From assembly GCF_030295705.1 (NCBI RefSeq), contig NZ_AP027274.1, positions 620,001-684,000 of the forward strand: DNA of 64,000 nt, read 5' to 3'. The stretch comes from Polynucleobacter sp. TUM22923. GTDB lineage: Bacteria; Pseudomonadota; Gammaproteobacteria; Burkholderiales; Burkholderiaceae. The notes beneath the pieces were generated by a model. It had not been told where the DNA came from. It made no database searches and saw nothing but the letters and a program-made list of their open reading frames with translations. Below, piece by piece: positions 6,965-16,993 of the stretch; within the stretch, counting starts at the first letter, position 1, and each line of letters opens with the position of its first letter. Position numbers and translations under genes: made by a program.

Positions 6965-8752
6965 ATGAATACAAGCAGCGCAGAATTTTTAGCCAGTCAG
7001 GCTAACAAAGACACAACAAATCCCAATTCCGTAGAGCCGGCCCCAGAAATCATTGGTGCCGAGATGCTTGTGCGTGCACTGCATCATGAGGGAGTCGAAT
7101 TTGTTTGGGGTTACCCAGGCGGTTCCGTACTCTTCATTTACGATGAAATTTTTAAGCAGGATAAGTTCGAGCACATCTTAGTGCGTCACGAGCAAGCAGC
7201 AGTCCATGCAGCCGATGGCTATGCGCGTGCTACCGGTAAGGTAGGCGTTGCCCTAGTTACTTCCGGTCCTGGTGTTACTAATGCCGTCACTGGTATTGCT
7301 ACTGCCTACACCGATTCGATCCCTTTGGTGATCATTAGCGGTAACGTGCCTACTTACGCCATTGGTGAAGATGCTTTTCAAGAGGCTGACACGGTTGGCA
7401 TTACCCGGCCAATAGTCAAACATAACTTCCTAGTGAAGGATGTAAAAGATCTTCCGCTGGTACTGAAAAAAGCTTTTCATATTGCGCAGACCGGTCGTCC
7501 AGGCCCAGTCTTAATCGATATCCCTAAGGATATTTCTGCTGCGAAAGGCCCTTTTGTTTATCCAGAAACGCTAGAGATGCGTTCGTATAACCCAGTGGTA
7601 AAGGGCCATAGCGGACAAATTCGTAAAGCAGTTTCTTTATTGCAAGAAGCAGAGCGCCCTTATATTTATACCGGTGGTGGTGTGATTCTGGCAGATGCTG
7701 CCCCTGAATTAAAAGCCTTTGCTGACTTACTGGGCTACCCAGTGACCAATACCTTAATGGGTCTTGGTGGATTCCCCGGCACTAGCCCACAATTTTTGGG
7801 TATGTTGGGAATGCATGGAACCTACGAAGCCAATATGGCGATGCAGCACAGTGATGTGTTGATTGCAATTGGCGCACGCTTTGATGACCGCGTGATTGGT
7901 AACACAGCTCACTTTGCTAGTAATCCCCGTAAGATCATTCACATTGATATTGATCCTTCAGTAATTTCTAAGCGGGTAAAAGTGGATGTGCCTATTGTTG
8001 GCAACCTCAAGGAAGTATTGCAAGAGATGACCGCTCAGCTCAAAGCTGCCGGTCCTCGCAAAAATGACGCGAAAATAGCTGCATGGTGGGATCAGATTAA
8101 CGAGTGGCGTAAAAAAGATTGCTTAAAGTACGACGAAGCCTCTCAGATTGTGAAGCCGCAATACGTTGTTCAAAAGCTATGGGAGCTTACGGGCGGCGAT
8201 GCATTTATTACCTCTGACGTAGGTCAACATCAAATGTGGGCTGCGCAGTTCTATAAGTTTGATAAGCCACGTCGCTGGATCAACTCTGGTGGCTTGGGCA
8301 CTATGGGTGTTGGCTTGCCTTACGCTATGGGTATCAAGAAGGCATTTCCGGATAAAGATGTTTTTGCCATTACTGGCGAAGGATCTATTCAGATGTGTAT
8401 TCAAGAGCTTTCTACCTGTAAGCAATACAACACACCGGTGAAGATTGTTTCTTTAAACAACCGCTACCTTGGTATGGTGCGTCAATGGCAAGAGTTGACT
8501 TACAACAAACGTTATTCCAGCTCGTACATGGATTCATTGCCGGATTTCGTTAAGTTGGCCGAAGCCTTTGGACACGTTGGTATGCGTATTGAGAAAAAAT
8601 CCGATGTCGAAGGTGCGCTCAAAGAAGCTATTCGCTTAAAAGATCGTACGGTATTTATGGATTTCCAGACTGACCCAGAAGAAAACGTTTGGCCAATGGT
8701 TCAAGCGGGTAAGGGTATTACTGAAATGCTCTTGGGTAGCGAGGAACTGTAA
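6965..8752 (+). CDS. ilvI: Acetolactate synthase, large (catalytic) subunit
   Basis: This 595-residue thiamine-diphosphate enzyme condenses two pyruvates to acetolactate (valine, leucine) or pyruvate with 2-ketobutyrate (isoleucine). An unconserved N-terminal extension of about 28 residues precedes the domain. The catalytic glutamate is Glu76 in RHEQAAVHAADGYARATG. The thiamine-diphosphate motif GEGSIQMCIQEL...NN begins near residue 470, and a phenylalanine/arginine-rich central FAD-type domain lies between. The length is usual. The ATG has a good AGGA/GAGA ribosome site. The stop overlaps the ilvH start by one base (TAATG), so catalytic and regulatory subunits are coupled. ilvI and ilvB cannot be separated by sequence alone; the symbol follows common use next to ilvH. 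Confidence 0.96.
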   Translation: MNTSSAEFLASQANKDTTNPNSVEPAPEIIGAEMLVRALHHEGVEFVWGYPGGSVLFIYDEIFKQDKFEHILVRHEQAAVHAADGYARATGKVGVALVTSGPGVTNAVTGIATAYTDSIPLVIISGNVPTYAIGEDAFQEADTVGITRPIVKHNFLVKDVKDLPLVLKKAFHIAQTGRPGPVLIDIPKDISAAKGPFVYPETLEMRSYNPVVKGHSGQIRKAVSLLQEAERPYIYTGGGVILADAAPELKAFADLLGYPVTNTLMGLGGFPGTSPQFLGMLGMHGTYEANMAMQHSDVLIAIGARFDDRVIGNTAHFASNPRKIIHIDIDPSVISKRVKVDVPIVGNLKEVLQEMTAQLKAAGPRKNDAKIAAWWDQINEWRKKDCLKYDEASQIVKPQYVVQKLWELTGGDAFITSDVGQHQMWAAQFYKFDKPRRWINSGGLGTMGVGLPYAMGIKKAFPDKDVFAITGEGSIQMCIQELSTCKQYNTPVKIVSLNNRYLGMVRQWQELTYNKRYSSSYMDSLPDFVKLAEAFGHVGMRIEKKSDVEGALKEAIRLKDRTVFMDFQTDPEENVWPMVQAGKGITEMLLGSEEL

Positions 8753-9243
8753 TGCGACATATTATTTCTGTACTGATTGAAAACGAGCCGGGTGCTTTAT
8801 CACGCGTGGTGGGATTATTTTCTGCTCGTGGTTACAACATTGAGTCTCTGAGCGTCGCTCCTACTGAAGATCCTTCACTTTCTCGCATCACGATTGTGAC
8901 TTTTGGGTCTGATGATGTCATCGAACAAATCACCAAACATTTGAATCGCTTAGTTGAAGTGGTGAAAGTGTTTGATTTGAGCGAAGGTCCTCATATTGAG
9001 CGTGAGCTAATGATGATCAAGGTACGCGCTGTAGGCAAAGAGCGTGAAGAGCTTAAACGTACAACGGATATTTTCCGTGGTCGCATCATCGATGTGACAG
9101 ACAAGAGTTACACCATTGAATTAACTGGTGACGGAAGTAAATTAGATGCCTTTATTGATTCGATTGATCGTGCATCGATTCTGGAAACCGTTCGTTCAGG
9201 CGGTTCTGGTATCGGGCGCGGCGAGCGAATTTTGAAGGCATAA
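8752..9243 (+). CDS. ilvH: Acetolactate synthase, small (regulatory) subunit
   Basis: This 163-residue protein has the N-terminal ACT domain (HIISVLIENEPGALSRVVGL at the start, then FSARGYNIESLSVAPTED) and the C-terminal half typical of IlvH/IlvN. It binds the large subunit, raises its activity and gives valine feedback inhibition. The ACT-domain glycine and asparagine (NIESL) that bind valine are present, so feedback control is expected. The gene begins on the last base of ilvI. A gap of 56 bases without an obvious terminator separates it from ilvC, which fits one ilvIHC transcript. Confidence 0.96.
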   Translation: MRHIISVLIENEPGALSRVVGLFSARGYNIESLSVAPTEDPSLSRITIVTFGSDDVIEQITKHLNRLVEVVKVFDLSEGPHIERELMMIKVRAVGKEREELKRTTDIFRGRIIDVTDKSYTIELTGDGSKLDAFIDSIDRASILETVRSGGSGIGRGERILKA

Positions 9244-9257
9244 TTTTTTTTAACTGA

Positions 9258-10316
<1,059 letters not shown>

Positions 10317-10339
10317 AACCGAAAAGGCTCAGAACAAAG

Positions 10340-10987
10340 ATGATGTATCCGCACCCCATTATTGCAAGAGAAGGTTGGCCGTATTTGGCTTTAGTGGGGG
10401 GTGTTACGTTGCTAGTTCACTTTCTTGGTGGTTTTGCTTGGTCTTGGCCACTTTGGATTATTTTCTTCTTTGTTCTGCAGTTCTTTCGTGACCCCCAACG
10501 TATTCCTGCATTAGGCCGTGATCTGGTTTTATCGCCAGCAGATGGCCGCATCGTTGTGGTGGAAAAAACCAATGATCCATACGCAGGTCGTGAAGCACTG
10601 AAAATTAGTGTGTTCATGAACGTCTTTAATGTCCATTCGAACCGAAGTGGTGTCAATGGTCTAGTGAAAGAGATCCAGTATTTCCCCGGTAAATTTGTTA
10701 ATGCGGATTTAGATAAAGCTTCTACAGAGAATGAGCGCAATGCGGTGGTGATTGACGCCAACGGGCAAATTGTGACCCTTGTTCAGGTGGCCGGTTTAAT
10801 TGCTCGTCGCATTCTTTGCTATACCCACGTAGGTGACCGACTCACTGCGGGTGAGCGCTATGGCTTCATTCGTTTTGGTTCTCGAGTCGATGTCTACCTT
10901 CCTCTGACTGCAGAGCCTTTGGTGAGTGTCGGCGATAAGGTATTTGCTACCAATACTGCCTTAGCTCGCGTGCCTGGCTTGGATTAA
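10340..10987 (+). CDS. psd: Phosphatidylserine decarboxylase proenzyme (short form)
   Basis: This 215-residue inner-membrane protein decarboxylates phosphatidylserine to phosphatidylethanolamine. It has two hydrophobic segments near the N terminus (about 15-50) and the core PADGRIV and [15 protein letters not shown] motifs. The processing site is RFGS, whose Ser181 becomes the pyruvoyl group after self-cleavage between Gly180 and Ser181, giving a small alpha chain of 35 residues. The size matches the short PSD form of many beta- and alphaproteobacteria, not the roughly 320-residue enterobacterial form. It lies directly before pssA, which makes its substrate. Two ATG codons in a row open the gene; either could be used. 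Confidence 0.95.
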   Translation: MMYPHPIIAREGWPYLALVGGVTLLVHFLGGFAWSWPLWIIFFFVLQFFRDPQRIPALGRDLVLSPADGRIVVVEKTNDPYAGREALKISVFMNVFNVHSNRSGVNGLVKEIQYFPGKFVNADLDKASTENERNAVVIDANGQIVTLVQVAGLIARRILCYTHVGDRLTAGERYGFIRFGSRVDVYLPLTAEPLVSVGDKVFATNTALARVPGLD

Positions 10988-11011
10988 TCTAGTACTGTTA
11001 CCGGAGCTACT

Positions 11012-11875
11012 TTGTCAACATTTCGCCGTCGTGGTCGCATCGATCGTAGTCGTCTTTCCTCAAAGTCCGCTGAGCGTAACCAGGATGACTGGGCGGAAGA
11101 CCTTGGTGATGCAGTAGATTTTGAAGTAGAAGAGCTGCACGAAGGAAAGCCGCGTAAGCGTAGTAAGGGCATCTACCTTTTGCCCAATGCATTTACAACT
11201 GCGGCACTATTTTGTGGATTTTTTGCCATCGTCAATGCGATGAATCACCAGTTTGAGACTGCCGCGATTGCTATCTTTGCCTCGCTCGTTCTCGACGGCA
11301 TGGATGGCCGCATAGCGCGTATGACAAATACCCAAAGTGCTTTTGGTGAGCAGTACGATTCTTTAGCTGACATGGTTTCTTTTGGGGTGGCCCCTGCTTT
11401 AGTGGCATATGAGTGGGCACTGAAGGATATGGGTAAGTTAGGCTGGCTCGCTGCCTTTACTTACTGTGCGGGTGCAGCTTTGCGCCTGGCACGCTTTAAT
11501 GTCAACACTACAGTCGTCGATAAGAAGTTTTTTCAGGGCCTGCCAAGTCCTGCCGCTGGCGCTTTGATGGCTGGCTTTATCTGGCTGGCGGACGACAACA
11601 AAATCCCGGTACGCGATACTGCTATCCCTTGGATCACCTTCTTTTTGGCTATCTACGCTGGTTTGACGATGGTTTCTAATGCTCGTTTTTATAGTGGAAA
11701 AGCGCTGGATGTACGCTACCGCGTGCCCTTTGGTGTGATGGTGTTGATGATCCTCACCTTTGTATTGATCTCTTCCAACCCGCCTCTTACCTTATTCGGT
11801 TTATTCGTTATTTACTCGATTTCAGGTTATGTCATTTGGGCCTGGGAGCGCTTTAGTGGGCGCCGTATTAGCTAA
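11012..11875 (+). CDS. pssA: CDP-diacylglycerol-serine O-phosphatidyltransferase
   Basis: This 287-residue membrane protein makes phosphatidylserine from CDP-diacylglycerol and serine. The CDP-alcohol phosphatidyltransferase motif is complete (DGMDGRIAR, then AFGEQYDSLAD, giving DGxxAR...G...D...D). It is followed by about six transmembrane helices and a C-terminal helix ending near SGRRIS. The first 50 residues are charged and unconserved. The start is TTG, supported by GGAG six bases upstream. With psd it forms a two-step phosphatidylethanolamine pathway placed between ilvC and leuA. The end of the gene carries TTAGCTAA, repeated 22 bases later before the leuA leader. Confidence 0.94.
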   Translation: MSTFRRRGRIDRSRLSSKSAERNQDDWAEDLGDAVDFEVEELHEGKPRKRSKGIYLLPNAFTTAALFCGFFAIVNAMNHQFETAAIAIFASLVLDGMDGRIARMTNTQSAFGEQYDSLADMVSFGVAPALVAYEWALKDMGKLGWLAAFTYCAGAALRLARFNVNTTVVDKKFFQGLPSPAAGALMAGFIWLADDNKIPVRDTAIPWITFFLAIYAGLTMVSNARFYSGKALDVRYRVPFGVMVLMILTFVLISSNPPLTLFGLFVIYSISGYVIWAWERFSGRRIS

Positions 11876-11897
11876 GCTCTGGTAAAGATTTAGCTAA
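11868..11897. repeat. Direct repeat of the palindrome TTAGCTAA, 22 bases apart
   Basis: The perfect 8-base palindrome TTAGCTAA occurs at 11868-11875 (holding the pssA stop) and again at 11890-11897. The two centres are 22 bases apart, about two helix turns. The second copy lies where the -35 region of the leuA leader promoter is expected. It could be an operator, or chance. Confidence 0.45.
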
Positions 11898-11912
11898 TTA
11901 CAAATAATTGGG

Positions 11913-11919
11913 TTATATT
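11913..11919 (+). promoter_or_regulatory. Possible promoter -10 of the leuA leader
   Basis: TTATATT lies 7 bases before the leader-peptide ATG at 11926. If this is the -10, the leader mRNA would start at or very near its ATG (a leaderless message). The -35 is poor (TTTAGC at 11889-11894). Transcription from pssA is the alternative. Confidence 0.35.
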
Positions 11920-11925
11920 GAAAGC

Positions 11926-12003
11926 ATGTTGATCCATTCCTACCCCTTACATGAGCTCCTTCTTCTGGCGCTAAGCTTACAGCTTGGGGCAGGTAAGGCC
12001 TGA
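11926..12003 (+). CDS. leu operon leader peptide (25 residues, 9 leucines)
   Basis: This is a 25-codon reading frame opening with ATG TTG ATC and ending TGA, just ahead of leuA. Nine of 25 residues are leucine, including four in a row at positions 11-14 (CTC CTT CTT CTG), followed by Leu16, 18 and 20. It sits upstream of alternative hairpins and an intrinsic terminator, the layout of a transcription-attenuation leader. When leucyl-tRNA is scarce the ribosome should stall on the Leu run (11956-11967), leave 11981-11990 free to pair with 12044-12052, and prevent the terminator. A ribosome that reaches the stop would cover that segment and let the terminator form. It is not tied to any named protein family; the function is read from composition and context. 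Confidence 0.86.
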   Translation: MLIHSYPLHELLLLALSLQLGAGKA

Positions 12004-12073
12004 GTTAATGAGATTGAAATAATTCATTAACCACCAAATACCAGCCCCAGCTTATAGCTGGGGTTTTTGTTTT
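11973..12073 (+). terminator. leuA transcription attenuator (alternative hairpins and intrinsic terminator)
   Basis: Three mutually exclusive pairings can be read. First is a 1:2 hairpin, AAGCT (11973-11977) with AGCTT (11981-11985). Second is the antiterminator, AGCTTGGGGC (11981-11990) with GCCCCAGCT (12044-12052) and one bulged T. Third is the terminator, CCCCAGCT (12045-12052) with AGCTGGGG (12056-12063), a perfect 8-base stem with loop TAT, followed by TTTTTGTTTT to 12073. The terminator's left arm is shared with the antiterminator. With the Leu-rich leader peptide at 11926-12003 this forms a complete attenuator for leucine control. Confidence 0.85.
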
Positions 12074-12126
12074 AAAGAACGTAGTATTAAAAAATATCCA
12101 AAGCAATATTGAACCGGAGAGTAGTG

Positions 12127-13674
12127 ATGAGCGATAAAGTAATCATTTTTGACACCACCTTACGTGATGGCGAGCAATCCCCTGGCGCCTCAATGACAAA
12201 GGATGAAAAGGTTCGCATCGCTCGCCAACTAGAGCGCTTGAAAGTGGATGTCATCGAAGCTGGTTTTGCAGCCAGCTCTGAGGGTGATTTTCAGGCGATC
12301 TCGGCGGTAGCCGCAGCCATTAAAGATTCAATTGTGTGCTCACTTGCACGTGCCAACGATAAAGACATCACCCGTGCAGCGGATGCTTTAAAGGCAGCCA
12401 AGGCTAAGCGGATCCATGCCTTCTTGGCTACTAGCCCATTGCATATGGCAGTGAAATTGCGCATGTCTCCTGAGGAAGTATTGGAGCAAGCAAAACGATC
12501 TATTCGTTTTGCCAGAAACTTGGCTGATGATGTGGAGTTCTCTGCAGAAGATGGCTATCGTTCAGAGATGGATTTTTTATGCAGAGTCGTTGAGGCCACC
12601 ATCAAAGAGGGCGCTTCTACGATCAACATTCCGGATACAGTGGGTTATGCCACTCCGGAGTTGTATGGCGAATTTATTAAAACCTTGCGCACGCGCGTCC
12701 CCAATTCCGATAAAGCAGTATGGTCAGTGCATTGTCATAATGATTTAGGTATGGCGGTGGCCAACTCTTTGGCAGGAGTCAAGATAGGTGGAGCGCGTCA
12801 AATTGAGTGCACGATTAATGGTTTGGGTGAGCGAGCTGGTAATACTGCCTTAGAAGAAATTGTCATGGCCTTGCGTACACGTAAGGATTACTTTGATATG
12901 GTTTGCGGCATCGATGCAAGTCAAATTGTTCCATCATCGAAGTTGGTTTCTCAAATTACTGGCTTTGTCGTTCAGCCCAATAAAGCGGTTGTTGGTGCTA
13001 ATGCATTTGCACATGCCTCAGGCATTCATCAAGATGGCATTTTGAAGAATCGCGAGACATATGAAATCATGCGTGCAGAAGATGTAGGTTGGGCTGCCAA
13101 TAAGATCGTATTGGGCAAGCTATCTGGCCGTAACGCCTTTAAACAGCGTTTACATGATTTAGGAATTACTGTTGAAGCCGAGTCAGATTTAAATGACGCT
13201 TTTGTACGCTTTAAGACATTAGCTGATCAGAAAGTGGATATATTTGATGAGGATATTATCGCCATCATGTCAGATTCTGCGACAGCGGAAGCGGGTGAGC
13301 ATTACCACTTTGTTGCTTTAAGTCAGCATTCTGAAACTGGTGAGCGTCCAAAAGCTAAAGTGACTTTTAGGATGGGTGATCAAGAGGTCAGTTCTGAGGC
13401 AGAGGGTAATGGCCCAGTGGACGCTAGCTTAAACGCAATTGAGGCGCTAGCCAAGAGTGGGGCTGAGCAGCTGCTTTACTCTGTGAACGCCATTACTTCT
13501 GGTACGCAGTCACAAGGTGAGGTTACTGTACGCCTGACCAAGGGCGGGCGCATTGTGAATGGCGTTGGCACTGATCCAGACATTATTGCTGCTTCTGCTA
13601 AGGCCTATTTATCGGCCCTAAACAAGCTGCATGATCCTAGCTTAGCCAAGATCAACGCCCAGATGACGCCCTAA
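12127..13674 (+). CDS. leuA: 2-isopropylmalate synthase
   Basis: This 515-residue enzyme condenses acetyl-CoA with 2-ketoisovalerate, the first committed step to leucine. The catalytic opening [13 protein letters not shown] is at residues 8-20, and the metal-binding HCH (His202, His204) in [10 protein letters not shown]. The HMGL-like barrel is followed by a linker and the C-terminal allosteric domain, which ends [22 protein letters not shown] (split by loops) and usually gives leucine feedback inhibition. I chose ATG 12127 because GGAGA lies six bases before it; an in-frame TTG at 12109 has no ribosome site. The gene is preceded by an attenuator, so both transcription and enzyme activity should respond to leucine. 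It ends one base from the convergent SYLF-domain gene. Confidence 0.96.
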   Translation: MSDKVIIFDTTLRDGEQSPGASMTKDEKVRIARQLERLKVDVIEAGFAASSEGDFQAISAVAAAIKDSIVCSLARANDKDITRAADALKAAKAKRIHAFLATSPLHMAVKLRMSPEEVLEQAKRSIRFARNLADDVEFSAEDGYRSEMDFLCRVVEATIKEGASTINIPDTVGYATPELYGEFIKTLRTRVPNSDKAVWSVHCHNDLGMAVANSLAGVKIGGARQIECTINGLGERAGNTALEEIVMALRTRKDYFDMVCGIDASQIVPSSKLVSQITGFVVQPNKAVVGANAFAHASGIHQDGILKNRETYEIMRAEDVGWAANKIVLGKLSGRNAFKQRLHDLGITVEAESDLNDAFVRFKTLADQKVDIFDEDIIAIMSDSATAEAGEHYHFVALSQHSETGERPKAKVTFRMGDQEVSSEAEGNGPVDASLNAIEALAKSGAEQLLYSVNAITSGTQSQGEVTVRLTKGGRIVNGVGTDPDIIAASAKAYLSALNKLHDPSLAKINAQMTP

Positions 13675-14268
13675 TTAATTTAGGGTGCTGTCTTTGTAGT
13701 ACTTGGTTCCTTTGCCCGTGATTTCGGCTGCAAGTCCAGAGTCGGTTAGCTGGTACATCAACACGCCAGGAGCGACAACCGTAGCGTCTTGATAGGCAGC
13801 GCCATCATTTTGATACTTAGCGGCAGCAGTAACCTGCCCACCAAAAGTCCAGCCTGAGTTGATAAAGTCGTTCATTGCGGCAGCTGTTTGAAATACAAAT
13901 ATATTCTGAAATGACTTGATTCCAAGTCCGAGCCCAGCTTGGATTTCAGCCATATTCATATAGACTGCTTTTTTACTTGCGTTGTTAATGACTACACCAC
14001 TACCGGTGCCGCCACCTGCAATTAAGATCTTCATGCCAAAATTACTGAAGGTCGCATAACCTGCCGATCTATCAATAGCCTCTCGTGCTTTTGGCGATGT
14101 TTTATAGAGCTGCTCCAGTATGGCTTGATTCTTTTTCAGAATATCTTCCCGTTGCGCAGGGATACTCTTATCCGAGGCAAACGGATTGGAGAACTGGGCA
14201 GATGCCCCTAATGGGCAAAGTAGGGCTAGCCCTAGAGCTAGTATGCGAATAGATTGGAGTTTGGTCAT
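13675..14268 (-). CDS. SYLF-domain (YSC84-related) lipid-binding protein, exported
   Basis: This 197-residue protein has a Sec signal peptide (hydrophobic core at 8-20, cleavage at ASAQF) and a C-terminal SYLF/YSC84 domain. Its marks are the repeated Gly-rich strands GGGTGSGVVIN and the ALGLGIKSFQN-like stretch, plus the closing LTDSGLAAEITGKGTKYYKD. Eukaryotic SYLF proteins bind phosphoinositides and actin. Bacterial secreted members are thought to be lipid-binding and are common near envelope genes, but no precise role is established. Its stop is adjacent to the leuA stop on the other strand; the inverted repeat CCCTAA/TTAGGG (13669-13685) spans both stops but has no T tract. Confidence 0.82.
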   Translation of the reverse strand: MTKLQSIRILALGLALLCPLGASAQFSNPFASDKSIPAQREDILKKNQAILEQLYKTSPKAREAIDRSAGYATFSNFGMKILIAGGGTGSGVVINNASKKAVYMNMAEIQAGLGLGIKSFQNIFVFQTAAAMNDFINSGWTFGGQVTAAAKYQNDGAAYQDATVVAPGVLMYQLTDSGLAAEITGKGTKYYKDSTLN

Positions 14269-14327
14269 TGTCTAATTTGATTCATTATTAAGAATATTCA
14301 TAGTGATACAACTTTATAATCTCTCAA

Positions 14328-15551
14328 GTGAAAAAACGCTCTCCTTACTCTTTATTTCGTCGCCAGACTGCGATTCTTATTGCGATCTGCTGCCTTTCGG
14401 CCTGTGGCGCACTAGAGCGCAAGGCATCAGTGCCGCCTCGACAAATGGGTGAGGCAAAAATTGCTGGTATGGATGGTGTACGTTATTTGGTTGCTAGCGA
14501 AGCTGGAATTAATCAGATGGCAGCGGATGTCATGGCCTTACGTAAGACAGCTAATAGCATTGACTTCACTCAGGCCGCTAACTACTTATCTCTCTCTGGT
14601 GGTGGTGATGATGGGGCATACGGAGCAGGTCTTCTGATAGGCTGGACCGAAAGAGGCAATCGCCCTAACTTTAATTTAGTAACCGGCATTAGCACTGGCG
14701 CTTTAATTGCACCATTTGCGTATTTGGGTAAGGAATATGACCCTGTGCTGCGTGACGTTTATACCCAAATTGGGCCAGACGATATTTTTATTAAGCGCAA
14801 TTTATTAAGTGGCATTTTGGGGGATGGTCTTTCGGATACAACGCCGCTGTTTGCTTTGATCTCTAAACACGTAGATCATGCATTACTAAAGCGGATAGCC
14901 TATGAGTATTCAGTCAATGGGCGGTGGCTCTTAATTGGTACCAGTAATTTGGATGCAGGCGTTCCCGTAGTTTGGAATATGGGAAAAATTGCTGGCATTG
15001 GTACGCCGGAAGCGCTTGAGCTCTTTCGCAAAATCTTATTAGCTTCTGCCTCGATACCGGGGGCATTTTCACCCATCATGTTTGATTTTGAGGTAGCTGG
15101 CCAGACTTTTCAAGAGATGCATGTTGACGGCGGTGCCATTACGCAAGTATTTTTGTACCCGAGTGCTTTAGCGCAGCGCGGTAAGGATATGAAAATCAAG
15201 TTACACAATCAACGCAATGCTTACATCATTCGTAACTCTCGCCTTGACCCTGAGTGGCGCGACACTCAAAGAGGAACGTTGAGCATCATTAGTCGAGCGA
15301 TTTCAAGTTTGATTCAGACTCAAGGCATTGGAGATCTTTACCGGATTTATCACACCACTCAATTAGATGGGGTGAACTTCAATTTAACTTTTATTGGCCC
15401 TGACTTTAATTTCCCACGTAAGACTGAGTTTGATACGGAATACATGCGGGCATTATTTCAGTATGGATATGCAAGAGGTATCGAGGGTAAGGAGTGGCAG
15501 CGCTATCCTCCGGGCTACAAAAGTAGCTATACGGAAGAGGCGCCCAAGTAA
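14328..15551 (+). CDS. Patatin-like phospholipase, lipoprotein
   Basis: This 407-residue protein starts at GTG and has a lipoprotein signal with lipobox LSAC. The patatin fold is complete: oxyanion-hole glycines in SLSGGGDDGAYGAG, the nucleophile serine in GISTGA, and the catalytic aspartate in HVDGGA. It should therefore act as a serine lipase/acylhydrolase on phospholipids, anchored in the membrane and facing the periplasm or outer membrane. It is divergent from the SYLF-domain gene, which is also an exported lipid-related protein. Its stop codon lies in an 11-base tandem repeat. The substrate is not known. Confidence 0.88.
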   Translation: MKKRSPYSLFRRQTAILIAICCLSACGALERKASVPPRQMGEAKIAGMDGVRYLVASEAGINQMAADVMALRKTANSIDFTQAANYLSLSGGGDDGAYGAGLLIGWTERGNRPNFNLVTGISTGALIAPFAYLGKEYDPVLRDVYTQIGPDDIFIKRNLLSGILGDGLSDTTPLFALISKHVDHALLKRIAYEYSVNGRWLLIGTSNLDAGVPVVWNMGKIAGIGTPEALELFRKILLASASIPGAFSPIMFDFEVAGQTFQEMHVDGGAITQVFLYPSALAQRGKDMKIKLHNQRNAYIIRNSRLDPEWRDTQRGTLSIISRAISSLIQTQGIGDLYRIYHTTQLDGVNFNLTFIGPDFNFPRKTEFDTEYMRALFQYGYARGIEGKEWQRYPPGYKSSYTEEAPK

Positions 15552-15577
15552 GGACTAAGTAAGGTCTAAGTGAGGCC
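15546..15577 (+). repeat. 11-base tandem repeat over the patatin gene stop codon
   Basis: The units are AAGTAAGGACT (15546-15556), AAGTAAGGTCT (15557-15567) and a partial AAGTGAGGCC (15568-15577). The stop TAA is at 15549-15551 in the first unit. A second in-frame TAA arises from the boundary of the second and third units. Confidence 0.8.
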
Positions 15578-15586
15578 AGCAAGTTT

Positions 15587-16993
15587 TCAGTTAGTAGCAG
15601 GCCCACCTAAGGCCAAGTAGAGATTCACTCTTTGTGCAAGGGCATCAAGCCTGCCTTGATTCCAGGAAATTTTCGTTAAATTAGTCTTGATCAACTGCTG
15701 CTGAACTTGGCGTTGATCCACTTTTCCGATAGTAAATTCCGTGGTGGTATTTTTCATTAGGCGCGTCTGTAAATCTAGTTGCGTTTGCAAGAGGGCGCTT
15801 CGACTCCTCCACGCATTATCAGCATTAATGCCATTCTCAGCCTCATTAAAGGCATTCAATATCGTTTTGCCGTAATTGGCTAATGCAGCACGCGCCTCCG
15901 CATTTTGATAGGCAATTTGCGCTTCAATAGCCCCACCTTGAAAAATAGGCATTGCTACACTGGCCCCAAAGCCAAAACTGGTGGATGCTCCATTGATCAA
16001 GCTAAACACTTGGCTATCAATGTAAGCAAAGCCTGCTGACAGGCTAATCTTGGGTAGTCGAGTAAGGCGCTTCTCATCAGCCGTATAAAAGGCGCTGTTT
16101 ACCCGAGCTTCTGCCGCTACAACGTCGGGTCTTCTCTCTAATAAATCCATTGGCAGTCCAGGATCAATCGCTGCAGGCATTGAGGGGAGGGCAATCGCTT
16201 GCAATGGTTTGGCACTAGGGTATTGACCGATGAGTACTTGCACGGCTCGTAAAGATTGGTCTCTAGCAACACTAGTAGCGATGGCAAGCTCTTGAAGTTG
16301 AGCGACCGAACCTTGGGTAGTCAGCAACTCATTGGTTGAGGAGGCGCCAATTTTTTCACGGACCTGGGTAAGGCTTGCTACCGTTTCTGCTGCAAAAACA
16401 TTCTCTTCTGATAGTCTTGCTTGCTCTGTAAGCACGCGCGCTAGCCAGACGGATTTAGCAAGAGAGGCAAGCAAAGAAAGTTGCGCAGCATCCTGATCTG
16501 CATTTATTGCGCGTGAAGTTTGGGTAGTGGCTGCCATTTGGGTACGCACTCTTCCCCAAAGATCTAATTCCCAATTAGCGCCGATATAGTAGCCCGTTAA
16601 GCCGCTGCCACTAGATCCCGCTTTACCACCCAAGTTGCCGATTGCATTGACGCCTGGATAAAAGGCACCCCCAGCTGAATCCATTAATGATTGGGCTTGC
16701 GATCTTCGGGCGGCGAAGATTGCTAAGCTTGGATTATTTTTAAGCGCTTGCGTAGCTAATGCGTTTAACTCTGGATCATTAAATTGCCCCAGCCACGCAT
16801 CATTGGCAGTAAGCCCACTAGATGATTGGCTATCAGCCGCTTGAAATTGAGTGGGTACTTGTACATTAGGCAGCGATTTTTCTTTTAAATCTTTGCTGGT
16901 CATTAGGGGGCTAACGCAAGCACTCAGTACATAGACGCTCGCGCTAATTAAGAGCGACTTGGGGAGCCACCCTTTGGAAAATGGCATAGACAT
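15587..16993 (-). CDS. Outer-membrane efflux factor, NodT/OprM type lipoprotein
   Basis: This 468-residue protein has a lipobox LSAC with Cys26 and the two tandem OEP domains of outer-membrane factors of the NodT family. These are two helical hairpins that build the TolC-like periplasmic tunnel (AEARVNSAF, ERRPDVVAAEA, and the paired first-half LTANDAWLGQFNDPELNALATQAL region, split here by loops). It would form the outer-membrane exit duct of a tripartite pump. Its start overlaps the stop of the upstream HlyD gene by one base. Efflux operons usually also encode an inner-membrane pump; here the third gene is only a small DUF3302 protein. Confidence 0.9.
   Translation of the reverse strand: MSMPFSKGWLPKSLLISASVYVLSACVSPLMTSKDLKEKSLPNVQVPTQFQAADSQSSSGLTANDAWLGQFNDPELNALATQALKNNPSLAIFAARRSQAQSLMDSAGGAFYPGVNAIGNLGGKAGSSGSGLTGYYIGANWELDLWGRVRTQMAATTQTSRAINADQDAAQLSLLASLAKSVWLARVLTEQARLSEENVFAAETVASLTQVREKIGASSTNELLTTQGSVAQLQELAIATSVARDQSLRAVQVLIGQYPSAKPLQAIALPSMPAAIDPGLPMDLLERRPDVVAAEARVNSAFYTADEKRLTRLPKISLSAGFAYIDSQVFSLINGASTSFGFGASVAMPIFQGGAIEAQIAYQNAEARAALANYGKTILNAFNEAENGINADNAWRSRSALLQTQLDLQTRLMKNTTTEFTIGKVDQRQVQQQLIKTNLTKISWNQGRLDALAQRVNLYLALGGPATN

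Noticed and set aside
13669..13685. Inverted repeat CCCTAA/TTAGGG across the leuA and SYLF-gene stops as a bidirectional terminator
   Set aside because: Six A/T-rich pairs and no T tract on either side; probably incidental to the TAA stops.
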